Below, in pieces: positions 1 to 7,172 of a DNA stretch of 23,874 nt. Both the position numbers and the translations under genes were made by a program. Position 1 is the first letter of the stretch; each line of letters starts with the position of its first letter. The notes under the pieces are model-generated. The model saw nothing but the letters and a program-made list of their open reading frames with translations, ran no database searches and was not told the DNA's origin. The stretch covers positions 1 through 23,874 of IMG/VR virus record IMGVR_UViG_3300042894_003217; one strand, written 5' to 3'. The stretch comes from a virus.

Positions 1-1
1 A

Positions 2-784
2 GAGCGCGTGGCCTTCGTGGAGGCGGTCTACGCGAAGACGCTGGACCAATCCGAGCGCAAGATGGCGTCCGAGGTCCTGACGTGGCTTCGGCGCTACGAG
101 CGCGCGCAGAAGGAGCGCCTGCGCGACGTGGCCGAGAACGGCATCGCCAGCACCTCGAAGGCGTGGACGCAGCGCGAGGTCGAGTCCTACCTCCTCCTGA
201 ACAAGGAACAATGGGCCGAGCAGCTCGACGCCTTGATCGCCCAGACCGTGACCGCGACGTGGCAGGCCGGCCTAACCGAGACGGCGCAGCTTCTCGGCAT
301 GGTGTCGGTCGACGTGACGGAGCCTCGCATCCTGCGCCTGATCGCCGACCAGCGCGCGCAGATCGTCGAAGGCGTGACCTCGCGTCTTGCCGACGAGATT
401 CGCGACCGTCTTCTCGTGAAGCTGTCGGGCCCGACTTCGACGCCTGAGTTGGCTGGCGAGTTGACCGAGATCCTGCCCGAGCTCGACGAGGAGCTGGGCC
501 GCGTGTTCGGCAATAAGGAGGCGCGTGCGCTTACGATCGCGCGCACGGAGACGGGCAAGGCGTACAACTCCGCCAGCTTCGACCGATACCAGGAGTCGGG
601 CGCGACGGGATTGCAGTGGGTGGCGTCGAACGACGCGGCCACGCGCGAGAGCCATCGTGAACTCGACGGCAGGATCGTGAAGCCCGGAGAAGAGTTCAAG
701 CCGGGCCTGCGCTTTCCGAACGACCCGAACGGCGCGCCCGAAGAAGTCATCAACTGCCGGTGCGTCATCGCGCCCATCATCTGA
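2..784 (+). CDS. Mu gpF-like minor head / head morphogenesis protein (5' partial)
   Basis: The reading frame is open to the left edge, so the true start is probably upstream; the first in-window start codon is GTG at 8. The first 150 or so visible residues are mostly helical and charged. The C-terminal 90 residues carry the Mu protein F-type signature: an ARTETGKAYNSA segment, then WVASNDAATRESHRELDG with a histidine and aspartate, then FPNDPNGAPEE followed by the terminal NCRC motif. Proteins of this family sit inside the prohead near the portal and assist head assembly. In HK97-like phages the domain is either a separate gene or fused to the C-terminus of the portal. The open frame allows either case, because a portal would be expected immediately upstream. 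The next gene starts 8 bases downstream and is the prohead protease, as expected. Confidence 0.85.
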   Translation, partial: ERVAFVEAVYAKTLDQSERKMASEVLTWLRRYERAQKERLRDVAENGIASTSKAWTQREVESYLLLNKEQWAEQLDALIAQTVTATWQAGLTETAQLLGMVSVDVTEPRILRLIADQRAQIVEGVTSRLADEIRDRLLVKLSGPTSTPELAGELTEILPELDEELGRVFGNKEARALTIARTETGKAYNSASFDRYQESGATGLQWVASNDAATRESHRELDGRIVKPGEEFKPGLRFPNDPNGAPEEVINCRCVIAPII

Positions 785-792
785 GGAACCGC

Positions 793-2634
793 ATGGAGAT
801 CCTGACCAAGAACTCGGACGTGCAGCGGCTCGCTGCCCGAATCCTGTGCGGCGTCGCGACGCTCGAGGAGTTGTCGGCTGCGAAGTCGGAGGACGTGTTC
901 GCGATCAAGACGGACACGAGCGCCATCCACGTCCGCGGCTTTGCGGCTCCCGTCATCAAGGCCGACGAGACCTCGCGCACGCGGCGCTTTGTCGCGAGCG
1001 ACGAGACGGCCGACCGCATGGGCGACGTGATCCGCGTCGCCGGCTGGAAGTTCACGGAGTTCGAGAAGAACCCGGTCGCGTTGTGGGGTCACAACTCGGA
1101 CGACTTCCCGATCGGTCGCGTGCATGACTGGTCGCAGGAAAAGCAGACCGGCCGGCCCGTGCTGATGGAGTCCATCACCTACTTCTCGGAGTCCGCGAAC
1201 CCGATGTCCGAGGCGGTGCTTCGGATGATCGACGAGGGCGGTCTGCGCGCGGTCAGCGTCGGCTTCGTGCCGACGCGCGCGTACAAGCCGAAGAACGAGG
1301 CCGAGCGCAAGGAACTCGGCCTCGGCCCCTACGGCGTCCTGTACGAGGAGCAGCAGCAACTCGAGCTGTCCAACTGCTCGATCCCGGCGAACCCGAACGC
1401 GCTGCTCTCGAAGAGCGCCAAGAAGAAGGACCCGATCGCAAAGGCGCTCGAGGACCTCGTGAAGGCGGGCAAGTTGACTCGCACGATGGCTGACGAGCTG
1501 TTGCAGCGTGTTGCCGGCAGCGTGCCGGAGCGTCGCACGTTCGCGCTGGGCGCGGTCGAAAAGCTGGAGCAGGACGAACTCGACGCGGTCTACTCGTCGT
1601 GGCGCGATGCGGTGAACATGTCGGCCGGCGAGCTGAAGGCGTGGGACGCGAACGAGTGCAGCCGCAAGGCGAGCGTCGACGCGGACGCGGTCATCAAGCG
1701 GAACCTCGAGTTGCTCGAGACGCCGAAGGACAAGTGGGACCGCCGGCTCGTGGACAACGCCAAGCGTACGGTGTCCTTCGTGGCTCGGATGAAAAACATG
1801 GAGCAGGGCGAGCCGGTCAGCGAGGCGTGCCCGATCTCCAAGCGCGACATCTCGCTGAAGAACTGGGCATACGATCCGATGAAGAAGAGCACGAAGAGCG
1901 ATGTCGCGGAGCAGACGGCGGCGACCGATCCGTTGCAGGAGTGCGTGTCTTCGAAGATTCCGAAGCTGATCGACGAGCATCCCGAGTGGAAGATCGATCA
2001 GGTGGTCGCCGTCGCGTACTCGATGTGCCGCGAGGGCACGGCGTCGGCGGACAAGTCGTGCGTGTCCTGCGGATGCCCGACGACGAAGGCCGCGCCCGAC
2101 GAACTGAAGGTCGGCGACTTCGTGATGTGGGAGTCGAGCGGCGGCGAGGCGTGCGGCGAGATCGTCGACATCGAGACGGCCGGCAAGATCGAAGTGCCGA
2201 ACTCGGACTTCTCGGTCGAGGGCACGACCGAAGACCCGGCGGCGATGATCAAGATCTACGAGAAGGAGGAGGATGGCAGCTACAGCGAGACGGACGTCTT
2301 TGTGGCGCACAAGTTCTCCACGCTGCGCAAGGTCGAGATCGAGGTCTCCTCGGAGGAAGAGGAGATGGGATACGACATGCAAGGCGAGATGGAGGACGAG
2401 TCCGAGCAGGTCATGGCGTTGCGTGCGCTGACCGATGCGATCACGGCTCTGGACAAGCGTTTCCGCGCCCTCAATGATTCGATCGAGGCGCTGGAGAAGC
2501 GCATGGACGAGGCTTCGATCGCGAAGGCGCTCGAGGTCGAGAAGAACAAGACGGCCGCTCTGCGGTCGTCTGGACGCGAGGACGCTGCGGCGTTCTTCGC
2601 GCAGGTGGCCGAGCGCGTCGCTCGGTCCCTGTGA
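793..2634 (+). CDS. HK97-type prohead protease with extra C-terminal domains
   Basis: This 613-residue protein has an S78 prohead protease domain at about residues 58-210. The candidate catalytic histidine is H100 in LWGHNSDD and the nucleophile is S155 in AVSVGF. The family cleaves the capsid scaffold (delta) segment during head maturation. I chose ATG 793 because GAGGA at 783-787 lies five bases upstream; an upstream GTG at 760 would only add overlap. The protein is about three times the usual length. After the protease come a linker, a segment bounded by C384 and C412 with IPKLIDEHPEW and VVAVAYSMC, a CVSCGCP cysteine cluster (about 423-429), a small beta domain starting LKVGDFVMWESSGG (about 436-514), and a charged coiled coil (about 535-590). 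The coiled coil could act as a scaffold. Domain roles beyond the protease are inferred. It is followed after 27 bases by the capsid gene. Confidence 0.93.
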   Translation: MEILTKNSDVQRLAARILCGVATLEELSAAKSEDVFAIKTDTSAIHVRGFAAPVIKADETSRTRRFVASDETADRMGDVIRVAGWKFTEFEKNPVALWGHNSDDFPIGRVHDWSQEKQTGRPVLMESITYFSESANPMSEAVLRMIDEGGLRAVSVGFVPTRAYKPKNEAERKELGLGPYGVLYEEQQQLELSNCSIPANPNALLSKSAKKKDPIAKALEDLVKAGKLTRTMADELLQRVAGSVPERRTFALGAVEKLEQDELDAVYSSWRDAVNMSAGELKAWDANECSRKASVDADAVIKRNLELLETPKDKWDRRLVDNAKRTVSFVARMKNMEQGEPVSEACPISKRDISLKNWAYDPMKKSTKSDVAEQTAATDPLQECVSSKIPKLIDEHPEWKIDQVVAVAYSMCREGTASADKSCVSCGCPTTKAAPDELKVGDFVMWESSGGEACGEIVDIETAGKIEVPNSDFSVEGTTEDPAAMIKIYEKEEDGSYSETDVFVAHKFSTLRKVEIEVSSEEEEMGYDMQGEMEDESEQVMALRALTDAITALDKRFRALNDSIEALEKRMDEASIAKALEVEKNKTAALRSSGREDAAAFFAQVAERVARSL

Positions 2635-2661
2635 CAACCCTAGACCGCAGAGGAAAGAACG

Positions 2662-3882
2662 ATGGAAATCAACAACCAGTCGGTCGAGGCGCTGTCGCAG
2701 GCGCTCATCGGCCAGCTCAAGTCGAATCTGGACCAGCGTGACGCCGCGTTGTGCGAGCGTCTTGCCAAGCAACTGGACGAGAAGCTGGACGCCCAGCGTC
2801 GCGAAGCCGACGCCAAGGCGGCTCGCTTCGCGGTGCCCGGTCTGGCGCAGGACAGCAAGGAGGTGAAGGAGTTCTCCTTCGCCAAGCTCATCGGCGGCCT
2901 GATGAAGGGCAACGTCGCGAAGTTCGCTCCGCTCGAGTACGAGATGTGCTCGGCCGCGGCGGGCACGATGGACTCGGCCGTGGTGACGAAGGACATGGTG
3001 ACGACCGTCGACTCGCTCGGCGGCTTCATCGTGCCGAACCAAGTCATGTCGGCCCAGATCATCCCGCTGCTGCAAGCGGCGATCGTGGCCTATCAGGCCG
3101 GCACCGTGCGCATGTCTGGCTTGACCGGCTCGCCGGTGCAGATCCCGAAGATCACGGGCGCGACCACGGCCTACTGGCTGGGTGAGGTCGAAGCCGTCAC
3201 GAGCGGCGACATGTCCTTCGGACAGATCGACCTGTACCCGCACGACGTCTTCGCGCTCTGCACGCTGTCGAATCGTCTGATCGAGCTGGGCGCTCCTGGT
3301 GCCGAGCAACTCGTGCGCACTCAACTGGCCCGCGACATCGGTCTCAAGATCGACGCGGCGGTGTTCAACGGCACGGGTGCCGCTGGTCAGCCGACGGGCA
3401 TCATGAACACGAGTGGCATCAACACCCAATCGTTCACTGGTGCTCTTGATGCGGCCACCTCGTACAACGAGCTCATCAACATGGAGCACAAGTTGTTCGA
3501 GGACAACGCGCAGACCGTGGGCGAGTTCGTGTGGGCCTTCCACCCGAACCAGTTCCGTCAACTTCGCAAGCAACTCGACACCGTGTCGAGCAGCGCGAAC
3601 GTCAACCCGAAGGTTCGTCCGTTCATCGACGGCAGCATGATCGAGCGCGTGCTTGGTCACCGCTACGTGCTGTCGACGCAGTTGCCCAACGACAAGATCT
3701 TGTTGGGTGCGTTCGCGGCTTCGATGGTCGCGGAGTGGGGCACCATGGTCCTCGCGGCAAGCCGCGAAGGCACGAACTTCACGAAGCGCCAGACCCAGAT
3801 CCTCGCCGGAATGACCGTCGACGTGGGCGTTCGTTTCCCCGAAGCCTTCTGCGTTTCGACTGGCCTCGCGGCCCAGACCTGA
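2662..3882 (+). CDS. HK97-fold major capsid protein
   Basis: This 406-residue protein has the layout of the Phage_capsid (HK97 gp5) family. Residues 1-60 are a charged helical or coiled-coil segment of delta-domain type, which the upstream protease would be expected to remove. The shell domain then follows, with VDSLGGFIVPNQV, ITGATTAYWLGEVEAV, LYPHDVFALCTLSNRLIE, DAAVFNGTGAAGQPTGI, a WAFHPNQFRQL strand and a C-terminal LAGMTVDVGVRFPEAFCV. A strong ribosome binding site, AGGAAAG at 2651-2657, sits four bases before the ATG, which suits a protein made in hundreds of copies. The exact cleavage point cannot be read from sequence; the end of the coiled coil, or the AAGTMDSAVV region near residue 100, is plausible. 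Together with the next gene it lies ahead of the terminator at 4369. Confidence 0.97.
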   Translation: MEINNQSVEALSQALIGQLKSNLDQRDAALCERLAKQLDEKLDAQRREADAKAARFAVPGLAQDSKEVKEFSFAKLIGGLMKGNVAKFAPLEYEMCSAAAGTMDSAVVTKDMVTTVDSLGGFIVPNQVMSAQIIPLLQAAIVAYQAGTVRMSGLTGSPVQIPKITGATTAYWLGEVEAVTSGDMSFGQIDLYPHDVFALCTLSNRLIELGAPGAEQLVRTQLARDIGLKIDAAVFNGTGAAGQPTGIMNTSGINTQSFTGALDAATSYNELINMEHKLFEDNAQTVGEFVWAFHPNQFRQLRKQLDTVSSSANVNPKVRPFIDGSMIERVLGHRYVLSTQLPNDKILLGAFAASMVAEWGTMVLAASREGTNFTKRQTQILAGMTVDVGVRFPEAFCVSTGLAAQT

Positions 3883-3912
3883 TCTTCGATCAACAACTAG
3901 GAGAACACTCAG

Positions 3913-4350
3913 ATGCAAATGGACTTCCGTTCACACCACAAAGTTGTGCAGGCCCTCAAGGCCGACAACTACAGCGCGGCAGTGGCCACATCCTCAGAGA
4001 TCGACACCACGGGCTTCGCCGAAGCCGTGGTGATCTTCGACGCGGGTACGGTTGGCTCAAGCGGCACGGTCGATGTGATCGTGCGCGACTGCGCTACCTC
4101 GGGCGGCACCTATGCCGACCTGACGGGCGCGGCCTTCACTCAAGTCGTCGCAGCAAACGATGAGGCCGTGTATGTGGGTCGCATTCGTCTGAACAGCGCG
4201 ACCGCTGGCACGACCGACAAGTGCGAGCGGTTCATCAAGATTCAGGCGACCGTGGGTACGGCTGCGTGTGATCTGGGCGTGACCGTCCTGTTGCTGAACG
4301 CAACTGGCACGAGCGTGACCTTGAACACGATGTCGTTCTCGATCGACTGA
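3913..4350 (+). CDS. small beta-rich capsid-associated (decoration-like) protein
   Basis: A 145-residue protein immediately after the capsid gene, preceded by AGGAGAA at 3899-3905. It opens with DFRSHHKVVQALK and continues as alternating beta strands: TTGFAEAVVIFDAG, GTVDVIVRDCATSGGTYADL, then CERFIKIQATVG and LGVTVLLLNA. Small beta-sandwich proteins with this opening commonly follow HK97-type capsid genes and are usually annotated as hypothetical or as decoration/cement proteins. The pattern GGTYADLTGAAF followed by RFIKIQATV resembles the NWSDVPGTEF / QYLRASVT and SYSNFGDAITF / LYVRALIT patterns in the genes at 4736 and 5157, suggesting a three-member family. Its position before the terminator suggests co-transcription with the capsid and high expression. 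The decoration role is inferred from place and fold pattern; a head-fibre or neck role is possible. Confidence 0.8.
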   Translation: MQMDFRSHHKVVQALKADNYSAAVATSSEIDTTGFAEAVVIFDAGTVGSSGTVDVIVRDCATSGGTYADLTGAAFTQVVAANDEAVYVGRIRLNSATAGTTDKCERFIKIQATVGTAACDLGVTVLLLNATGTSVTLNTMSFSID

Positions 4351-4368
4351 TCCAGTCGAGATGAGCAC

Positions 4369-4403
4369 GAGGGCCGTCGTCGCCGAGCGCGGCGGCGGCC
4401 CTC
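4369..4403 (+). terminator. intrinsic terminator-like hairpin after the capsid genes
   Basis: Positions 4369-4383 pair with 4389-4403 in a 15-base-pair stem (two G-U pairs, otherwise perfect) around a 5-base CGAGC loop, followed by the pyrimidine-rich TTCCTTCTGT. It starts 18 bases after the stop codon of the capsid-associated gene and ends 21 bases before the next start. It would separate high capsid and decoration expression from the tail genes. The downstream tract is not a pure T run, so termination may be partial. Confidence 0.8.
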
Positions 4404-4412
4404 TTCCTTCTG

Positions 4413-4433
4413 TAGGATCGCGGCATGAAGCTC
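4413..4433 (+). promoter_or_regulatory. TAGGAT-N6-ATGAAGCTC start module (copy 1)
   Basis: TAGGAT at 4413-4418 lies exactly six bases (ending GCGGC) before ATGAAGCTC. The same arrangement recurs at 10744-10764, each time just downstream of a terminator hairpin. The simplest reading is a Shine-Dalgarno site (AGGA, seven bases from ATG). TAGGAT also resembles a -10 box, and its distance would suit a leaderless transcript, but no -35-like sequence is visible. Confidence 0.5.
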
Positions 4434-4739
4434 ATGATGGTGAACCACGGGAACGTCCTGCACGACCCGAAGGCCGCGGGCCTCAACAAGGTCTGGCTCT
4501 TGTCCGGCCAGACGCTCGACGTGGACGACCCGTGGGTCGCGCGCGAGATCGCGGGACAGGAGTACAAGCTCGTGCCGGCGCCGATGGGCGCGGTGCTGAC
4601 GTCGAAGGCCAAGTGGCCGACGGCGATGCTCATTAGGTACACGGCTTCGGTGCCGGCGATCACGCCAGACGCGCCGCAGCAGGAATCAGGTAGCGTGGAG
4701 TCCAAGCGGCGCGGCCGCAAGAAAGCGAGCGAGGGATGA
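4425..4739 (+). CDS. hypothetical phage protein between head and neck genes
   Basis: This 104-residue protein is not recognised. The N-terminal two thirds looks like a small folded unit (LNKVWLLSGQTLDVDDPWVAREI, then YKLVPAPMG). The C-terminus is low-complexity and basic, with PDAPQQESGS followed by SKRRGRKKAS, which could contact DNA or a charged partner. There is no signal peptide or membrane segment. ATG 4425 is supported by AGGA at 4414-4417. The gene opens the transcription unit after the terminator at 4369, and its stop overlaps the next start (ATGA at 4736-4739), so the two are probably translationally coupled. Similar small proteins in this position of other phages have no assigned role as far as I can tell. 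It could be a head completion or accessory head protein, but that rests only on position. Confidence 0.75.
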   Translation: MKLMMVNHGNVLHDPKAAGLNKVWLLSGQTLDVDDPWVAREIAGQEYKLVPAPMGAVLTSKAKWPTAMLIRYTASVPAITPDAPQQESGSVESKRRGRKKASEG

Positions 4740-5155
4740 ACTTCGATAGCAGCACATCGGTCAGCGTCGGAAGCCTACGCGCGCCCGGCGTGGTGCTCAG
4801 TGCGTCGACGACTGAAACCACGGAAGCAATCACTCCGAACGGCTACCGGCACACGTTGTTCGTCGTCAACGCCAACATCACCGGCGCTCGCGCGTTCACG
4901 GGCAAGTTGCAGCAGAGCGCCGACAATGCGAACTGGTCGGACGTTCCGGGAACAGAGTTCGAGTTTTCTGTGGCTCAGGGCGATGGAACGTCCGCCTCAA
5001 GAAACATCTTGGTATCACACTCCGCTGTTCAGCAGTACTTGCGTGCTTCAGTCACGCACACCGGAGGAACCAACGTAGTGCCGATCATCGGCTACATGCA
5101 GTTCAACGCGGTCAACACATCCAAGACCAACACGGTCAACGCCTACCGAGGCTGA
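4736..5155 (+). CDS. small beta-sandwich structural protein, paralogue A
   Basis: A 139-residue, serine/threonine-rich, beta-patterned protein with no signal peptide. It overlaps the preceding stop codon by four bases and has GAGGG just upstream. Its core, NGYRHTLFVVNANITG, then QQSADNANWSDVPGTEFEFS, SHSAVQQYLRASVT and IGYMQFNAV, lines up with the next gene's ANYRHLCFLIQCN, EHSDDGVSYSNF, DHSAVKLYVRALIT and CVAIQFNEE. The two are therefore tandem paralogues. The pattern is that of small phage surface or decoration proteins, related more weakly to the gene at 3913. It may bind the capsid surface or neck; this is inference. Codon choice is slightly less GC-biased than in the protease or tape measure genes. 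Confidence 0.8.
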   Translation: MNFDSSTSVSVGSLRAPGVVLSASTTETTEAITPNGYRHTLFVVNANITGARAFTGKLQQSADNANWSDVPGTEFEFSVAQGDGTSASRNILVSHSAVQQYLRASVTHTGGTNVVPIIGYMQFNAVNTSKTNTVNAYRG

Positions 5156-5156
5156 A

Positions 5157-5549
5157 ATGTTCAACGATCAAAAGACCGGCCTCAAGGTCACGCTTGTTCG
5201 CACGGCAGGCGGCGCTTCGTCTTCGACGACGGCTGTTACTGGCGCGAACTATCGGCACCTGTGCTTCCTCATTCAGTGCAACTTCGCGTCGACTGGCAAG
5301 TCTTGCGTCGTGCAGGTCGAGCACAGCGATGACGGCGTGAGCTACTCCAACTTCGGGGATGCCATCACCTTCTCCGGCGACGTGGCACTTACATCTGGAT
5401 CGGTGATCGTCGACCACTCCGCGGTGAAGCTCTATGTGCGCGCGCTCATCACGCCGTCGAGCAGCGCGCAGACGAGCTGCGTGGCGATTCAGTTCAACGA
5501 GGAGCTGACTCCCGACGCCCTCGCCAACGTGAACCTTTCGGTGCTCTGA
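5157..5549 (+). CDS. small beta-sandwich structural protein, paralogue B
   Basis: A 130-residue protein whose ATG comes one base after the previous stop codon, so translation is probably coupled. It shares with the gene at 4736 the YRH motif near residue 35, the HSDDG turn, the strand pair ending in HSAVK-LYVRALIT and the AIQFNE strand near the end, in the same order and spacing. The C-terminus (LTPDALANVNLSVL) is unlike its paralogue's. There are no membrane segments. The pair probably arose by tandem duplication and then diverged well past the point of easy DNA alignment, which implies both copies are kept for use. A head-surface, neck or fibre-anchoring role is possible. Confidence 0.8.
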   Translation: MFNDQKTGLKVTLVRTAGGASSSTTAVTGANYRHLCFLIQCNFASTGKSCVVQVEHSDDGVSYSNFGDAITFSGDVALTSGSVIVDHSAVKLYVRALITPSSSAQTSCVAIQFNEELTPDALANVNLSVL

Positions 5550-5552
5550 CCC

Positions 5553-6170
5553 ATGGACTACACGACACGCGCACGAGTCAAGACGCTGCTCGGCATCGCG
5601 AATGCGGACGTGTCGCAGGACTCGCTGATCGACCAGCTCATCACGTCGGTGTCGGAGCGATTCGACGCCGAGATGCGGCGTCACAGCCTCCAGACCTCGC
5701 GCGTCGAGGTCTATCCGATCAAGCTGTCCCGCCGGCTGGTGACGCTGAAGGGCGCGCCCGTGAACGGCGCGGCCACGTTCACGATCAAGCTGAACGACAC
5801 GACGGACTTCACGACCGCGACGACGCTCGTGCGCAACGACGACTACGTCCTCGAGGACACGGCCGGCGTTGTCCGTCTGGTGAGCCAAGGCACGCCGTTC
5901 ACGGCCGGGTCGATGGCTCGGCCGATCCTGCCGTACTACATCCAGATCACCTACACGGGGGGTCTGGCTACGACGACGGCGAACTTGATCTCGAGCTACG
6001 CGGACCTCGCGCAGGCGTGCGACTTGCAGGTGGCCTACCTGCATCGTCGTCGGACGACGCCTGGTGGGAACGTGACGATGGGCGACAGCTCGACGCAGTT
6101 CACGAAGGACTACCAGTTCCTCGAGGAGGTTCGGTACACGCTGAACCGCTACAAGCGGATCGCGCTGTGA
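5553..6170 (+). CDS. gp6-like head-tail connector (DNA-packaging adaptor) protein
   Basis: A 205-residue protein with the head-tail connector layout. It starts with MDYTTRARVKTLLGI, then DSLIDQLITSVSERFDAEMRR, a central beta-rich insertion (about residues 50-140), and a C-terminal helix pair beginning SSYADLAQACDLQVAYLHRRR. The family forms a ring beneath the portal and helps hold packaged DNA. The N-terminal and C-terminal helices match the HK97 gp6 / SPP1 gp15 helix bundle, while the central beta domain (LVTLKGAPVNGAATFTI, YVLEDTAGVVRLV, YYIQITYTGG) is a common insertion in longer members. No good Shine-Dalgarno precedes ATG 5553, which lies three bases after the previous stop, so coupling is likely. 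The stop overlaps the next GTG start. Confidence 0.88.
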   Translation: MDYTTRARVKTLLGIANADVSQDSLIDQLITSVSERFDAEMRRHSLQTSRVEVYPIKLSRRLVTLKGAPVNGAATFTIKLNDTTDFTTATTLVRNDDYVLEDTAGVVRLVSQGTPFTAGSMARPILPYYIQITYTGGLATTTANLISSYADLAQACDLQVAYLHRRRTTPGGNVTMGDSSTQFTKDYQFLEEVRYTLNRYKRIAL

Positions 6171-6832
6171 GCAAGTTCTCGTTCGACATCGAGGGATTGC
6201 GTCGCGTGCTGGCGAAGTTGCCGAGCGCGGTGGATGTCGAGATGCGGAAGGCGTTCCGCGCGCATGGAGCCTTCTTCGAGGGCTACATGAAGGCCAAGCG
6301 GTTCCGCGGCTACTCGGGCCCGAAGAACTCAGGCGTGCTGCTCCAGAATCGCAGCGGCTTGCTGCGCAAGTCGTTCTCGCACACGGTGGGCGGTGGGCTC
6401 GGTCAGGGCCAGCCGTTGACGCTCTTGGTCTTCAGCCAAGGAACAAAGTACGCGAGGCTGCAAGAGTACGGCGGCACGATCACGCCGAAGCGTGCTCGCA
6501 ACCTGACGATCCCCTTGTCGGACAACCTGACCGGTGCCGGCGTGGCTCGGTATCCGAGCGCGCGGGACTTGCTTTCTCGCTACCCGAAGCAGGTCCACTT
6601 CCTGACCACGAAGAAGGGCAAGACGTTCATCGTGTCGGAGGGCAAGCCCGGCCGGCAGCGTGCCGACCCCAAGTCGAGCGACTTGCAGTGGCTCTGGATC
6701 CTCAAGAAGTCGGTCGAGGTCCCGCCGCGGCTGGGCTTCCGGGATTCGTGGCGATCGGTCGCCGTGACGAAGGACCGCGTGGTTCGATTCAACGAGGCCG
6801 TCAAGCGCGCCGCGGCGCGCGCGGGGAGCTGA
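6167..6832 (+). CDS. HK97 gp10 / Mu gpG-like head-tail joining protein
   Basis: A 221-residue protein starting at GTG 6167, which overlaps the connector's stop in a GTGA junction. It opens FSFDIEGLRRVLAKLP and then shows the family's typical signature: RSGLLRKSFSHTV followed by LLVFSQGTKYARLQEYGGTITPK. A further beta stretch (KQVHFLTTKKGKTFIVSEG) and VEVPPRLGFRDSW follow. Family members connect connector and tail terminator. Virion morphogenesis (Mu gpG-like) proteins share the RSGxLxxS and YaxxqeyG segments, so the finer assignment between gp10 and gpG families is open. The reading frame runs open upstream to 6017, but that extension lies inside the connector gene and looks like a shadow. 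Confidence 0.83.
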   Translation: MSKFSFDIEGLRRVLAKLPSAVDVEMRKAFRAHGAFFEGYMKAKRFRGYSGPKNSGVLLQNRSGLLRKSFSHTVGGGLGQGQPLTLLVFSQGTKYARLQEYGGTITPKRARNLTIPLSDNLTGAGVARYPSARDLLSRYPKQVHFLTTKKGKTFIVSEGKPGRQRADPKSSDLQWLWILKKSVEVPPRLGFRDSWRSVAVTKDRVVRFNEAVKRAAARAGS

Positions 6833-6836
6833 CCTC

Positions 6837-7172
6837 GTGGCCCTCTACACTTGGACCATGTGCCCGGCGCGCCTGATCGAGACCAGCATCCGGCGAGCCG
6901 TGCAGGCTCCCCAGCAGAGCGGCCAGAGCCGTGCCCGCCAGATCAACGAGCGGGCGCTGCGGCGCTGGGATCTCGTGTACGACAGCTCGGACGGCATCCT
7001 CGACGAGGTCGAGCGCGTGTGGGACTTGGTCGATGGGCCCGTGGGCGCGATCAGCTACACGCCTCCTGGTGGTTCGGCGCTCGACGTTCGGTTCGCCGAC
7101 GACACGCTCGATCGCGTGCGGCGCAGCTCGCAGACGGGATCTGTTACCGTGACGTTCGAGGAGATCCGCTGA
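6837..7172 (+). CDS. small neck/tail protein with a distal-tail-like domain
   Basis: A 111-residue protein starting at GTG 6837, with GGGGAG about ten bases upstream; ATG 6858 is an alternative start. Residues 42-111 run RRWDLVYDSSDGILDE, VWDLVDGPVGAISYTPPGG, LDVRFADDTLDRVR, VTVTFEEIR. The same order of elements ends the distal tail protein at 14853-17045 (RGRWTIG, FWDSHKGAEVPFSWTTPAG, ARFVVDSLSVEQV, WSVQLEEV). Both match a beta-rich minor tail / DUF2460-like pattern. It sits between the joining protein and the tail terminator, where a tail-completion role would be expected. Its stop overlaps the next ATG (TGATG). The function is inferred. Confidence 0.75.
   Translation: MALYTWTMCPARLIETSIRRAVQAPQQSGQSRARQINERALRRWDLVYDSSDGILDEVERVWDLVDGPVGAISYTPPGGSALDVRFADDTLDRVRRSSQTGSVTVTFEEIR

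Noticed and set aside
1599-2477. A 292-residue + strand frame inside the protease gene
   Set aside because: R/G-rich shadow of the protease frame with no family resemblance.
187-3918. A 1243-residue open frame on the minus strand opposite four head genes
   Set aside because: It is rich in R, H, L, D and V as expected for the antisense of GC-rich codons, has no recognisable domain or ribosome binding site, and opposes well-supported protease and capsid genes.
4390-4418. A classical sigma-70 promoter upstream of 4425
   Set aside because: TAGGAT could pass as a -10 box, but the region where a -35 would sit is the GC stem of the terminator, with no TTGACA-like sequence.
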